A DNA stretch of 64,000 nt, from the NCBI RefSeq assembly GCF_902491285.1, contig NZ_CABUHK010000022.1, forward strand, positions 4,373 through 68,372, given 5' to 3'. The stretch comes from an uncultured Bacteroides sp. (GTDB taxonomy: Bacteria > Bacteroidota > Bacteroidia > Bacteroidales > Bacteroidaceae). The notes under the pieces were generated by a model, which saw only the letters and a program-made list of their open reading frames with translations, had not been told where the DNA came from and searched no databases. Shown here piece after piece: positions 10,887 through 19,740 of this stretch. The position numbers and the translations under genes were made by a program. The stretch's first letter is position 1; every line of letters starts with the position of its first letter.

Positions 10887-11687
10887 GTGAATAAGAGGTT
10901 TTTAGTCTTTTTGTCATCACGTAAGAGTTGGACTCTCCCTTACATTATTTTTTCGGCGATCTTTGTGGTCATACCGTTGTTCTTGATTGTCGTGTATGCG
11001 TTTACCGACGATAACGGTCATTTGACTCTCGCCAATTTTCAGAAGTTCTTCGAACATCCTGAAGCGATCAATACCTTTGTCTATTCGATAGGTATTGCTA
11101 TCATCACCACCCTTGTTTGTCTTTTGCTGGGTTATCCTGCTGCCTGGATACTGAGCAACAGCAAGCTGAACCGTTCCAAAACGATGGTTGTCCTGTTCAT
11201 CCTGCCGATGTGGGTGAATATCCTGGTGCGTACCCTGGCTACGGTTGCCCTATTCGACTTTTTCAGCGTGCCGCTGGGCGAAGGAGCTTTGATATTCGGT
11301 ATGGTGTACAACTTTATCCCCTTTATGATTTATCCTATCTATAACACGTTGCAGAAGATGGATCATAGTTATATCGAAGCTGCGCAGGACTTGGGCGCCA
11401 ATCCCGTACAAGTCTTTCTGAAAGCGGTTCTTCCGCTTTCCATGCCGGGGGTGATGAGTGGTATCATGATGGTGTTCATGCCGACTATCTCGACTTTCGC
11501 CATTGCCGAGCTGCTGACGATGAACAACATCAAACTCTTCGGTACGACGATTCAGGAAAATATCAATAACAGTATGTGGAATTATGGAGCAGCGCTTTCA
11601 CTTATCATGCTGTTGCTGATTGCGGCTACTTCCTTGTTCAGTACCGATGATAAGGACAATTCTAACGAAGGGGGGGGGCTATGGTAA
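10887..11687 (+). CDS. potB: Spermidine/putrescine ABC transporter permease PotB
   Basis: 266 residues with six predicted membrane helices and the binding-protein-dependent permease (EAA) loop YIEAAQDLGANPVQVFLKAVLPLS. It forms the membrane channel with PotC. Start is GTG at 10887, preceded by aggaaagga. The 3' end contains a run of nine G (11670-11678) coding Gly-Gly-Gly just before the stop and overlaps the potC start by 7 bases. The run also serves as potC's purine-rich ribosome-binding site. Confidence 0.9.
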   Translation: MNKRFLVFLSSRKSWTLPYIIFSAIFVVIPLFLIVVYAFTDDNGHLTLANFQKFFEHPEAINTFVYSIGIAIITTLVCLLLGYPAAWILSNSKLNRSKTMVVLFILPMWVNILVRTLATVALFDFFSVPLGEGALIFGMVYNFIPFMIYPIYNTLQKMDHSYIEAAQDLGANPVQVFLKAVLPLSMPGVMSGIMMVFMPTISTFAIAELLTMNNIKLFGTTIQENINNSMWNYGAALSLIMLLLIAATSLFSTDDKDNSNEGGGLW

Positions 11688-12472
11688 AGAAAATATTTGC
11701 GCAGGCTTACTTGTGGATATTGCTGTTGCTGCTTTATTCTCCTATCGTGATTATCGTCATCTATTCCTTCACCGAAGCGAAAGTGCTGGGCAACTGGACC
11801 GGTTTCTCTACCAAACTTTATACTTCGCTTTTCACCACGGGCACGCATCATTCTTTGATGAATGCATTGGTTAATACGATTACTATCGCCTTGCTGGCTG
11901 CAACGGCATCTACCCTGCTGGGTAGCGTGGCTGCTATCGGCATCTTTAATCTGAAATCCCGTTCGCGCAAAGCGATTAGTTTTGTGAATAGCATTCCTAT
12001 TCTGAACGGAGATATCATCACCGGTATTTCGCTTTTCCTTTTGTTTGTTTCTTTGGGAATCACGCAAGGATATACCACCGTAGTGCTTGCACATATCACT
12101 TTCTGTACGCCTTACGTTGTGTTGAGCGTTCTGCCCCGCTTGAAGCAGATGAATCCGAATATTTATGAAGCTGCCCTCGATTTGGGGGCGACTCCCATGC
12201 AAGCCCTGTGGAAAGTCATTGTGCCGGAGATTCGTCCGGGAATGATTAGTGGCTTTATGCTTGCGTTGACACTGTCTATTGATGATTTTGCCGTAACAGT
12301 GTTTACCATCGGCAACCAGGGCTTGGAGACGCTTTCTACTTATATTTATGCTGATGCCCGCAAAGGTGGTCTGACACCGGAGCTTCGCCCGCTTTCCGCT
12401 ATTATTTTTGTGGTGGTGTTGGCGTTGCTTATTGTAATCAATTACCGGGCAGGGAAAGCGAAGAAAAAATAG
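11681..12472 (+). CDS. potC: Spermidine/putrescine ABC transporter permease PotC
   Basis: 263 residues and six predicted membrane helices. The EAA loop reads YEAALDLGATPMQALWKVIVPEI. The N-terminal LWILLLLLYSPIVIIVIYSF and the SIDDFAVTVF motif late in the protein are typical of PotC. It is translationally coupled to potB through the overlap at 11681-11687, and the binding-protein gene follows after about 90 bases. Confidence 0.92.
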   Translation: MVKKIFAQAYLWILLLLLYSPIVIIVIYSFTEAKVLGNWTGFSTKLYTSLFTTGTHHSLMNALVNTITIALLAATASTLLGSVAAIGIFNLKSRSRKAISFVNSIPILNGDIITGISLFLLFVSLGITQGYTTVVLAHITFCTPYVVLSVLPRLKQMNPNIYEAALDLGATPMQALWKVIVPEIRPGMISGFMLALTLSIDDFAVTVFTIGNQGLETLSTYIYADARKGGLTPELRPLSAIIFVVVLALLIVINYRAGKAKKK

Positions 12473-12561
12473 TTATTCAATATGCCAATGCGCTGATATG
12501 CTAATTGCATGGCAGTACGTTTTCAGTATTGGCATATTTGCACATTGTAAAATTATTAATT

Positions 12562-13893
12562 ATGAAAAGAATAATTCCTGCTATCCTGTTATTGCTGAGT
12601 TTGACGGGATGTTATAATTCCGGCGAGCCTCGCGAACGGGTTCTCAAAATCTATAACTGGGCGGATTATATCGGGGAAGGTGTTCTCGAGGATTTTCAGG
12701 CATATTATAAGGAACAGACTGGTGAAAATATCCGCATCGTTTATCAGACATTCGACATTAATGAGATAATGTTGACCAAGATTGAGAAAGGTCATGAGGA
12801 TTTCGACGTGGTTTGTCCTTCGGAATACATTATTGAGCGTATGTTGAAGAAGCACCTGCTTCTGCCTATCGACACGAACTTTGCTCATTCTCCCAACTAT
12901 ATGAGAAATGTGTCTCCGTTCATACGGGAGCAGATTAATAAACTGAGCCAGCCGGGTGAAGAAGCCAGCCGTTATGCAGTATGCTATATGTGGGGGACTG
13001 CGGGAATCCTTTATAACCGGGCTTATGTTCCTGATTCGGTCGCAGCATCCTGGGATTGTCTTTGGGATAAGAAATATGCCGGCAAAATACTGATGAAGGA
13101 TAGTTACCGTGACGCTTACGGTACGGCCATTATCTATGCGCATGCCAAGGAACTGGAAGAGGGGACTGTGACGGTGGAAGAACTGATGAACGACTATTCT
13201 CCGCAGGCTATGGAACTTGCGGAAAAATACCTGAAAGCCCTGAAACCGAATATAGCTGGCTGGGAAGCTGATTTCGGCAAGGAGATGATGACGAAGAACA
13301 AGGCTTGGCTGAATATGACCTGGAGCGGTGACGCTATATGGGCGATTGAAGAAGCCGATGCGGTAGGTGTGGACTTGGATTACGAGGTTCCGAAGGAAGG
13401 AAGTAATATATGGTATGACGGTTGGGTGATTCCGAAATATGCGAGGAATCCGGAAGCAGCCAGTTACTTTATCAACTTCATGTGCCGTCCGGACATTGCT
13501 CTGAGAAATATGGATTTCTGCGGATATGTAAGTTCGATTGCTACTCAGGAGATTCTGGAAGAGAAGATAGACACGACACTTACCTATTTTGCTGATTTGA
13601 GTTATTTCTTCGGACCGGGTGCCGATAGCATACAGATTGACAAGATTCAATATCCCGACCGCAAGGTAGTGGAACGATGCGCTATGATTCGTGACTTCGG
13701 TGATAAGACGAAAGAAGTTCTTGATATCTGGTCACGTATTAAGGGGGATAATTTAGGAGTAGGCATCACCATTCTCATCTTTGTCGTTGTTGCTTTGATG
13801 AGCGGCTGGATGATATATAAAAGATGGCAACGTTACAGTCGCCGGAAACAACAAAGGCGAAGAAGCAGAAGAAAAAAGGTAAAGAGGAATTAA
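12562..13893 (+). CDS. potD: PotD-like polyamine-binding lipoprotein with C-terminal membrane helix
   Basis: 443 residues. The lipobox LLSLTGC (Cys17) follows a signal sequence. The mature protein begins with VLKIYNWADYIGEGVLEDF, the PotD/PotF type-2 substrate-binding fold, which runs to about residue 385. Unlike PotD (about 350 residues), it continues into a hydrophobic helix (about 402-423) and a highly basic tail rich in Arg and Lys. It may thus be anchored at both ends. Start ATG at 12562 begins the signal peptide; the frame is open further upstream but those residues do not fit. It is the last gene of the pot operon. Confidence 0.88.
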   Translation: MKRIIPAILLLLSLTGCYNSGEPRERVLKIYNWADYIGEGVLEDFQAYYKEQTGENIRIVYQTFDINEIMLTKIEKGHEDFDVVCPSEYIIERMLKKHLLLPIDTNFAHSPNYMRNVSPFIREQINKLSQPGEEASRYAVCYMWGTAGILYNRAYVPDSVAASWDCLWDKKYAGKILMKDSYRDAYGTAIIYAHAKELEEGTVTVEELMNDYSPQAMELAEKYLKALKPNIAGWEADFGKEMMTKNKAWLNMTWSGDAIWAIEEADAVGVDLDYEVPKEGSNIWYDGWVIPKYARNPEAASYFINFMCRPDIALRNMDFCGYVSSIATQEILEEKIDTTLTYFADLSYFFGPGADSIQIDKIQYPDRKVVERCAMIRDFGDKTKEVLDIWSRIKGDNLGVGITILIFVVVALMSGWMIYKRWQRYSRRKQQRRRSRRKKVKRN

Positions 13894-13918
13894 CGTTGGT
13901 TTTTTGGTACATATTAGC

Positions 13919-13960
13919 AATAAGACTCGGTAAGCAGAATGTTTGCCGAGTCTTATTTTT
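13919..13960 (+). terminator. Intrinsic terminator of the pot operon
   Basis: A 12-bp perfect stem (13919-13930 with 13946-13957) is followed by T-rich sequence on the plus strand and lies 26 bases after the potD stop. The minus strand of the left arm is T-poor, so it mainly serves the plus strand. Confidence 0.85.
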
Positions 13961-13969
13961 ATGGTGTCA

Positions 13970-14662
13970 TTATCGCCGTTTCATATTGCGGAGTACGTCT
14001 TTTGTTTCCTTGTCTACACGGAGAGACTCGATAGTTTTCTGTAATGCTTTATTGTAAGTCCAGTTGTCCAGTTTGCTCTGTTTCAAGTATTCCATTGTCT
14101 TTTCTGGGAATTTGATGAAGCAGATGGATAGCATCCAGGCCATAGCCATTCGTGCATAATAGGCATCATGGTTGAAAGTGTCTGCGTATGCCAGCAATGC
14201 ATCAATATGTCCTTCATCTATATAATGGAAAAGCATCACAATCCCGAAGCGGATTTCGAACTCTTTGGGAGATGCGAGGTAAGGCTGAATAAACTGCCAT
14301 ACTGTTTCTTTTCCTTTCTTCACGGCTGTTTTCAGTTCACCGCAAAAGATGTCGCATACCGCCCAGTTGTCGATACGTGGAACGAACATGCTTACGTATC
14401 TCATCCGTTCGTCCAGCTCCATTTTGGCCAGTCCGATAATCATTCCCTGAAGCATTGTTTCTTCATAATATTTGGTATCGTTTGCTTCCACGAATATGCG
14501 CCAGTCTTCTCTCTTTGTGATTTCTTTAGCCAGTGTCCGTAACTGCGGGATACGTATGCCGAGGATATTTTCCACTCCGGGGACTAGGGCAGAATGAAAT
14601 TCCTGATACTTGGAATCTACTAAATCCTGCAATTCTTTTCGAATGTTTTCTGTTGTTGTCAT
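13970..14662 (-). CDS. DNA alkylation repair protein (AlkD-like)
   Basis: 230 residues of all-helical HEAT-like repeats. MTTTENIRKELQDL, GVRIPQL-like ILGIRIPQLRTLAKEI and a conserved IDNWAVCDIF motif place it in the AlkD DNA glycosylase family, which removes alkylated bases. WAVCD contains the Trp and Asp conserved in the family's active cleft. The start at 14662 is chosen because the 23 codons before it are unlike the family and a -7 box (TATATTTG, minus strand, 14686-14693) lies just upstream. It stands alone. Confidence 0.88.
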   Translation of the reverse strand: MTTTENIRKELQDLVDSKYQEFHSALVPGVENILGIRIPQLRTLAKEITKREDWRIFVEANDTKYYEETMLQGMIIGLAKMELDERMRYVSMFVPRIDNWAVCDIFCGELKTAVKKGKETVWQFIQPYLASPKEFEIRFGIVMLFHYIDEGHIDALLAYADTFNHDAYYARMAMAWMLSICFIKFPEKTMEYLKQSKLDNWTYNKALQKTIESLRVDKETKDVLRNMKRR

Positions 14663-14694
14663 TTTGTACAGTTGGTTATATTTCACAAATATAT

Positions 14695-14728
14695 AGAAAA
14701 AGAGCATGCCTTGCGCGCAGACATGCTC
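14695..14728 (-). terminator. Intrinsic terminator of the small lipoprotein gene
   Basis: The stem gagcatg/catgctc (14702-14708 with 14722-14728) is followed on the minus strand by a T-run. It lies 34 bases after the stop of the gene at 14762. It also abuts the promoter of the AlkD gene. Confidence 0.7.
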
Positions 14729-14761
14729 CATTTTAGTTTTTTCTTCCAGCGAAGGTTTATA

Positions 14762-15421
14762 TTACTTCTTGACCATGCTGAAAGTGAATGTTGTAATAGG
14801 GAAATCGAGATAATTATCTTCTCCGATTTTTACTTCTGTTGCTTTGATAATGAACGCAAGTTTTTTGCCTTCATAAGTGTAAGCACCGTTCTTTTCTGCT
14901 TGAATCGTTACTGTTATAAGAATTTCAGCAGGTTCTTCACCCTCTTCCTGTGCTTGCACCGGTGCAATGAATTCTATTTTTAGTGGTTCAGGTTTTAGTT
15001 GAAGTAAGATGTTGTTTTTATTTTCATCGAAAGTCGGCGTATAGGAGATATTGTAGTTGATTTCACCAAGATTAGCAATGATGCCTTCTGCCACTTCATC
15101 GTTATCAATAATGCTTTTAATCAGGTCGTCAACCGGAAGTTTCTTAATCATAATCTGATTGTCTTTTACTTCGGCGGTAACTTCGGCGCCTGCCGGTTTC
15201 TCTTCCTCTTTTGCATTTTCCGGTGAATTGACAGGCTCGGATTCCGTCAGCATTGTGCCGGAATAAGTACCATCAACATCTTTTAGGGAATATACGGGAA
15301 TGTTTGAATCATTGTCATCACTGCTACATGCTGTAAAAGAAGAAACTATGCTCAGTGCCATTGCAAACAAGACAAAGCGATTAAAACAACAAACTTTTTT
15401 CATTTTAGTTAAAGTTTTCAT
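14762..15421 (-). CDS. Small Bacteroides lipoprotein of unknown function (DUF4840-like)
   Basis: 219 residues. The signal peptide ends with the lipobox SSFTAC (Cys32), followed by SSDDND, the acidic pattern typical of surface-exported Bacteroides lipoproteins. The body is beta-rich with an acidic, Pro/Glu-rich insert (about 65-80). VYSLKDVDGTYSGTM resembles DUF4840-type proteins from memory, but I cannot confirm it. An alternative start is the Met at codon 7 (15403). A -7-like box (TAATTTTG, minus strand) lies at 15451-15458. No function is known. Confidence 0.75.
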   Translation of the reverse strand: MKTLTKMKKVCCFNRFVLFAMALSIVSSFTACSSDDNDSNIPVYSLKDVDGTYSGTMLTESEPVNSPENAKEEEKPAGAEVTAEVKDNQIMIKKLPVDDLIKSIIDNDEVAEGIIANLGEINYNISYTPTFDENKNNILLQLKPEPLKIEFIAPVQAQEEGEEPAEILITVTIQAEKNGAYTYEGKKLAFIIKATEVKIGEDNYLDFPITTFTFSMVKK

Positions 15422-15597
15422 ACTGTTTAAAAAATTAGATTATTAATTCTCAAAATTAAGGTGTACGTACATAGTGTAAATGCTACGGCTAATAGAATAC
15501 TGCATGAAAGAATAAAAAAAGAAAGAATTTTTTGGATGAGTATTGTTATGAAGATCCCTGTTTATGGGATCTTCGGCTATATAACTCAGTATTTGTT

Positions 15598-17289
15598 TTA
15601 TTGTTTTTTCGTGATAGACTCGCTCGGCGTTATCCCAAAATACTCTTTGTATTTATGACGGAAGTTCTTGAGGCTCTTCAGCCCGATCATTTCCGGAAGA
15701 ACGCTGACGGAGTATTTCCCGCTTTCCAATAGCTCACGTGCTTTTTCCATGCGAATCCGGTAAATCAGGTATTTGGGTGCTTCTCCTGTCAGTGCTTTCC
15801 ATTTATTAAAGAAAGCGGTTCTGCTCATATATAATTCAGAAGCGATTTCATCTATCGTCAGATTTTCCTTATCTATATTTCTTAGAATAAATTCTTTAAC
15901 CTGATTGATGAGGTCGTAATTGCCCTCATCTAAGATTTCCTCTTCCTCAACCTCCAGAAATTGCTTTCCGAATATTTTTTGCAGGAATGATTTTCTGAGG
16001 AAACGGTTGTTTTTGATAAGGACATTCATTTCAATTTTTAAATCTTCGATATGGAAAGGTATACATAAGAATATGTCGGCGAGGGAACTTTCTCTTTTGC
16101 TGCGTTGTCCTATGTCTATGCGTGAACCATAAAGAATGATTGGAATAACAGAGGTTTCTCTCGATGTTTTTAGCCTCGATGATAGTTCGTTGCCATACAT
16201 TCCATGAAGCATGATGTCGCAAATCACTAAATCCGGGTATTCCTCTTTTATACATTCTAAAGCATCCGTGCCGTTTCCGAAGCCTTTTACAATAAAATCC
16301 TTTGATAGACGTTCTTCCAGGTATAATCTGAATTCTTTGTTGCTGTCAGCAAGAACGACCAACGGTTTGGCGGAATTTCTCTTTTGTGAGTCCTTGCCGA
16401 ACAAGGTATCTATTTTTTCTTCTACCGGATTTGACGCAATTTGTATGGCAGCATGTTTGGAGGCACTTTCCGGTGAATCTTTTGAAGGGAATACCAGAGT
16501 AATGGAGCGGTTGGAGTGATTAATCATAATCTTTCCATTGCATAATTTTATCAGCTTTTTGCAGAATATATTTTTCGCGAAATTGTATTCGAGTTCTTCT
16601 TTTCGTTTAGGCAGTTGCCAGTTTTTGCATTTGTAGCATTGGACTAGTTTCTTGTTTTCGAAATCAGCTATTTTTATTTGCCAGTTTTTGGAATTTGAGG
16701 TGATTAACAGGGTAATCGTTTTTTTTTGATCGGTATGGTCTATGGCATTTTTTATGAATTTGTCGATGACCGGTGATATTTTACTTTGGTCGAACCAGAC
16801 GCTGGTATAACTGAAGTCTGTTTTTATATTCAGTTCTACCAGATTGTTGGCAGCATGTGTCTGTAAAGAATCAATTCTGTTTTTAATGAATATCCCCAAT
16901 TCGTATTCTGAGGAATCCAGCTTTTCAGAATTTATGAACAATTGCTTCAAATCCATTAATCTGGTTAAATGTACATTGAGGTAAGCTATGTTTTGGATGG
17001 CTAATGATAACTCTTGTCTGATATTTTCGGTGCATATGTCATCATACGCTGTTTTTAGTGGCGTATGGATTAATGTAAGTGGCGTACGGATATTCTCAAA
17101 AGAGTCTATGAAATATTGGCTGCTTTCTTTCAGAAGATTTTTCTCTTTCTGTATCGTAATAATGTGGGCTATAATCCAATAGATTGTGATTCCTCCTGCC
17201 AGGAGTATTGAGGTGAAGTTGAGTTGATAAAGAATGAGTACCGCTATGCCGCCGGAAACGAGGGATGACGTTTGTATTAAGTATTTCAT
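15598..17289 (-). CDS. Degenerate hybrid two-component regulator (TM, pseudo-kinase, REC, AraC HTH)
   Basis: 563 residues. Two membrane helices (about 8-45) are followed by a HisKA/HATPase-like region (50-270), a receiver domain (308-425) and an AraC-type DNA-binding domain (460-560). It resembles Bacteroides hybrid two-component systems but lacks the usual periplasmic beta-propeller sensor. The H-box reads FENIRTPL with Glu65 where the phospho-His should be, and ATP-binding G boxes are unrecognisable. The receiver keeps its Asp358, but the conserved Lys is Ile410. The start may instead be 17334. A 12-bp palindrome (agtgacgtcact, 17305-17316) lies just upstream. The target is unknown; the neighbouring PUL is the obvious candidate. 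Confidence 0.8.
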   Translation of the reverse strand: MKYLIQTSSLVSGGIAVLILYQLNFTSILLAGGITIYWIIAHIITIQKEKNLLKESSQYFIDSFENIRTPLTLIHTPLKTAYDDICTENIRQELSLAIQNIAYLNVHLTRLMDLKQLFINSEKLDSSEYELGIFIKNRIDSLQTHAANNLVELNIKTDFSYTSVWFDQSKISPVIDKFIKNAIDHTDQKKTITLLITSNSKNWQIKIADFENKKLVQCYKCKNWQLPKRKEELEYNFAKNIFCKKLIKLCNGKIMINHSNRSITLVFPSKDSPESASKHAAIQIASNPVEEKIDTLFGKDSQKRNSAKPLVVLADSNKEFRLYLEERLSKDFIVKGFGNGTDALECIKEEYPDLVICDIMLHGMYGNELSSRLKTSRETSVIPIILYGSRIDIGQRSKRESSLADIFLCIPFHIEDLKIEMNVLIKNNRFLRKSFLQKIFGKQFLEVEEEEILDEGNYDLINQVKEFILRNIDKENLTIDEIASELYMSRTAFFNKWKALTGEAPKYLIYRIRMEKARELLESGKYSVSVLPEMIGLKSLKNFRHKYKEYFGITPSESITKKQ

Positions 17290-17334
17290 GTTAATTTGTT
17301 TTTTAGTGACGTCACTCAGATGAAATAGCCCCAT

Positions 17335-18114
17335 TTCTTTCGTTGAGAAAAAAAGAGGAAATTCACTATCCTAATATTTTACATCATTTTTTGAGAAATG
17401 GTGAATATCCTCTAAGTAACAATTATTAATCAGTTCTATTTGTTGAACACTTTGTTTACTGTATAAAATTGATACGTTGGAGAGCGTATTGTGTATTGGG
17501 TATTATTGAGGAATAACTCAATAAATACCATTCTGTATTTTCCCATATATATATAAACTGAACAGATAATGCAGGTCAGGTTTTTATAAAAAGGTATGAT
17601 TGGTCTGTTTCTACGAAGTAAAAATAATGATAAGTTCTAATAAGTAGATGCTACTGTTAGTCTTGAATGTTGAATAGTCGTGTTTTGGTATTAAAAATAC
17701 GATAAGAGGTATGGTTTAATTAGGTTCTGTTGGTAGAATATCGTTTGATAGCCTGCAAAATAGCAAAAGAGATGTACCATTTTTCCATTAGGATGTACAA
17801 GTGCAACTCTATTGTTGTTTTATTACTTGGTAAGTTGTGCTATAAAAATGCAGTTTTCTTCTGATAAAAAGTGAAAAGACTATAGATGATTTTTGTAAAC
17901 TTATAGAAAATAAGGGGCTAATGACTTAAAATGTTGATTATTAGCGCTGCCACATTTTTGTTCTTCCCCGTATAATACTTAAGATAAGAACAAAAATGTG
18001 GCAGTGTTTAAAGGTGAAAAATCTTCGGTTGTTACTACTCTTATTTGGGGCTCGAAGCTTTCCCACCAGTTAATCATATGAGCGTTGGAAGAGTTAGTAG
18101 CTTCCGAAGGATGA
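17335..18114. other. Long non-coding gap with a 19-bp perfect inverted repeat
   Basis: No credible gene is visible in these 780 A/T-rich bases. The only strong feature is an inverted repeat at 17947-17965 and 17986-18004 with a 20-base spacer. I see no T-run beside it and no other copy in the window. Confidence 0.6.
17947..18004. repeat. 19-bp perfect inverted repeat
   Basis: The left arm ctgccacatttttgttctt (17947-17965) is the exact reverse complement of 17986-18004. The 20-base loop is A/T rich. It lies about 110 bases downstream of the LamG lipoprotein stop. It may be a transcript-end structure, a protein-binding site or a remnant of a small mobile repeat. Confidence 0.7.
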
Positions 18115-19386
18115 TTATTCTTTATTTTTCTGTGTCACTTCGATACCTGCAGGCCATAGTACTGCTTTGTTGTAGGCTTTCGCATCATTTCCGTGACCGG
18201 AGTAATCTTTGGCTATGTCGCCTTCGCCTTCGTTAAACTTCCAGTAGGCGCAGAGACCGGGAGCGTTCTCGGGATCTTCTACGTTGTACATATTCTTGTA
18301 GATTTCCTGTTGTGTGCGGGCTGTGTTCCATATGCGTACTTCACAGATTTCACCATCGAGCTGTCGGCTCATGTCATCGGGTTCGCCGTAGGAGTGACCT
18401 ATTTTGAACATGAACTGTTTGCCGCGTTCCTGCAGGCCGAGGTTGATGGCTTCGCCACTTCCGTAGTCTTCGGCGTGGCTTTGTTCACGTCCGTCAACGT
18501 AGATGGAGGCGGTGCGCGCTTCGGTGTCGTAAACCACGGCTACGTGATACCATTCATTGGGGAGCAGCAATTTGCTGTTGTCGGCATTGGGAATTTTGTT
18601 TTCCTGGGCGGCGAATTGTAATTGCTGCAAGGGGAATCCGGCATCACCGAGGCGCAACAGGCAGTATTGCTCGATGCCCATGATGGTACAGATGTTTTTC
18701 GTTTCGGAACCGTATTTGAAGTCGTTCACACGGATGATGGCTTCAAAGGTGAGTTGTTTCAGACCGTTCACGATGCCGGCAGTGGGACTGTTTTTGTCGA
18801 ATCCGGGCACTTCGAAATAGTTATCCTTCAGGTTGACGGCGGTGGTGATGGCGCTGGAACGTCGGATGATGTAACAAATGGTTTTCGAGCCATCGAGGAT
18901 ACCAATTCCTCCTGTCGCTTGACTGATGGTGACGGGCAGTAGGTAGCCGTTGTCGATGGTGAGTTCAGTGAGGGCGGCGAAGTCGATGTTGACGGGGGCA
19001 GAGGTGGTTTTACCTTGCGGGATGATGGCTTGCTCGGTGGAGAAAGTGTAATATTTGGAGTCGAGCAAGGTGTAGTCTGTTTCTAGGCGGGCGTTGTAGG
19101 AACTTACCAAGGTGGGGTCTACTTTGAAGCTGACGTTGACATCGCTACCCGTCGGTTGCGAGAGTTGGGCGGCGATTGTTTGTTGTCCGGTTTCAATGAG
19201 ACGGTTGAAGGTGAAGTTTGCCACGTCCTTCTGTTGGGCGACGTCGAGATAGACTACGTTGTCGAAAGGAGTGGCGTTGCTATAGTCTTTGTTGTCGCAG
19301 GCGGCTACGGATAGTAGCATAGCTGCTGCAAGGCTTGCGAAGGAGGCGTTAGTTAGGATGCCTCGGAGGGTTCTTGTTGTTTTCAT
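18115..19386 (-). CDS. Surface lipoprotein with DUF1735 and LamG (concanavalin A-like) domains
   Basis: 423 residues. The signal peptide ends at the lipobox SVAAC (Cys30). Residues about 35-190 are a DUF1735-type beta domain of the kind found at the front of GH18 PUL proteins. Residues about 195-395 form a LamG/concanavalin A-like jelly roll with NEWYHVAVVYDTEARTASIYVDG and LDGEICEVRIWNTARTQQEI. The family binds carbohydrate, and no catalytic motif is seen, so it is probably a glycan-binding surface protein. It lies 354 bases beyond the endoglycosidase gene, separated from it by a terminator-like hairpin. Confidence 0.88.
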   Translation of the reverse strand: MKTTRTLRGILTNASFASLAAAMLLSVAACDNKDYSNATPFDNVVYLDVAQQKDVANFTFNRLIETGQQTIAAQLSQPTGSDVNVSFKVDPTLVSSYNARLETDYTLLDSKYYTFSTEQAIIPQGKTTSAPVNIDFAALTELTIDNGYLLPVTISQATGGIGILDGSKTICYIIRRSSAITTAVNLKDNYFEVPGFDKNSPTAGIVNGLKQLTFEAIIRVNDFKYGSETKNICTIMGIEQYCLLRLGDAGFPLQQLQFAAQENKIPNADNSKLLLPNEWYHVAVVYDTEARTASIYVDGREQSHAEDYGSGEAINLGLQERGKQFMFKIGHSYGEPDDMSRQLDGEICEVRIWNTARTQQEIYKNMYNVEDPENAPGLCAYWKFNEGEGDIAKDYSGHGNDAKAYNKAVLWPAGIEVTQKNKE

Positions 19387-19740
19387 GGCATTTGAATTTT
19401 TGTTTTTTTACGGGATTGATAAATATATGTCGTTTCGAATTTCTTCGTTGGGTTTTCTGTTTTCGTTAATGTCCGTCCATCGGGTGTTGCCGATGGGTGG
19501 ACGGTATGTTGTTGATACTTTCTCTTACGGTGAAGCATTGTTATGAGAATTAGCTTTGTGCATAGCTGTGGGCTTTGGTTTTGAAATGAAAAAACGGGAG
19601 TGCTACCTGTGAAAGTATAGCTTTATGGCAATGCACTTTTGGACAGACACTCCCGTCTTTTTTTATTTGTTTCATTTGATGCAAGGACTGCTTTTAAATT
19701 CTTGCAAAAAAATCACCTCAGATAGGTGTACGCAACTCTG
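19387..19740. other. Gap between endoglycosidase and LamG genes: two hairpins
   Basis: No gene is seen. It contains a hairpin with a 13-position stem (19471-19483 with 19490-19502, loop gtgttg, two wobbles) in what would be the LamG leader, and a terminator-like hairpin at 19594-19660. I find no TAnnTTTG box on the minus strand. Confidence 0.6.
19594..19660. terminator. Terminator-like hairpin between endoglycosidase and LamG genes
   Basis: The stem acgggagtg/cactcccgt (19594-19602 with 19648-19656) encloses a long loop of 45 bases. It is followed by a T-run on both strands (ctttttttt on plus, tttttt on minus). On the minus strand it would stop or attenuate PUL transcription after the GH18 gene. 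Confidence 0.65.

Noticed and set aside
12589..13650. 353-codon open frame opposite potD
   Set aside because: Antisense shadow; the sense strand codes for a clear substrate-binding protein with a lipobox.
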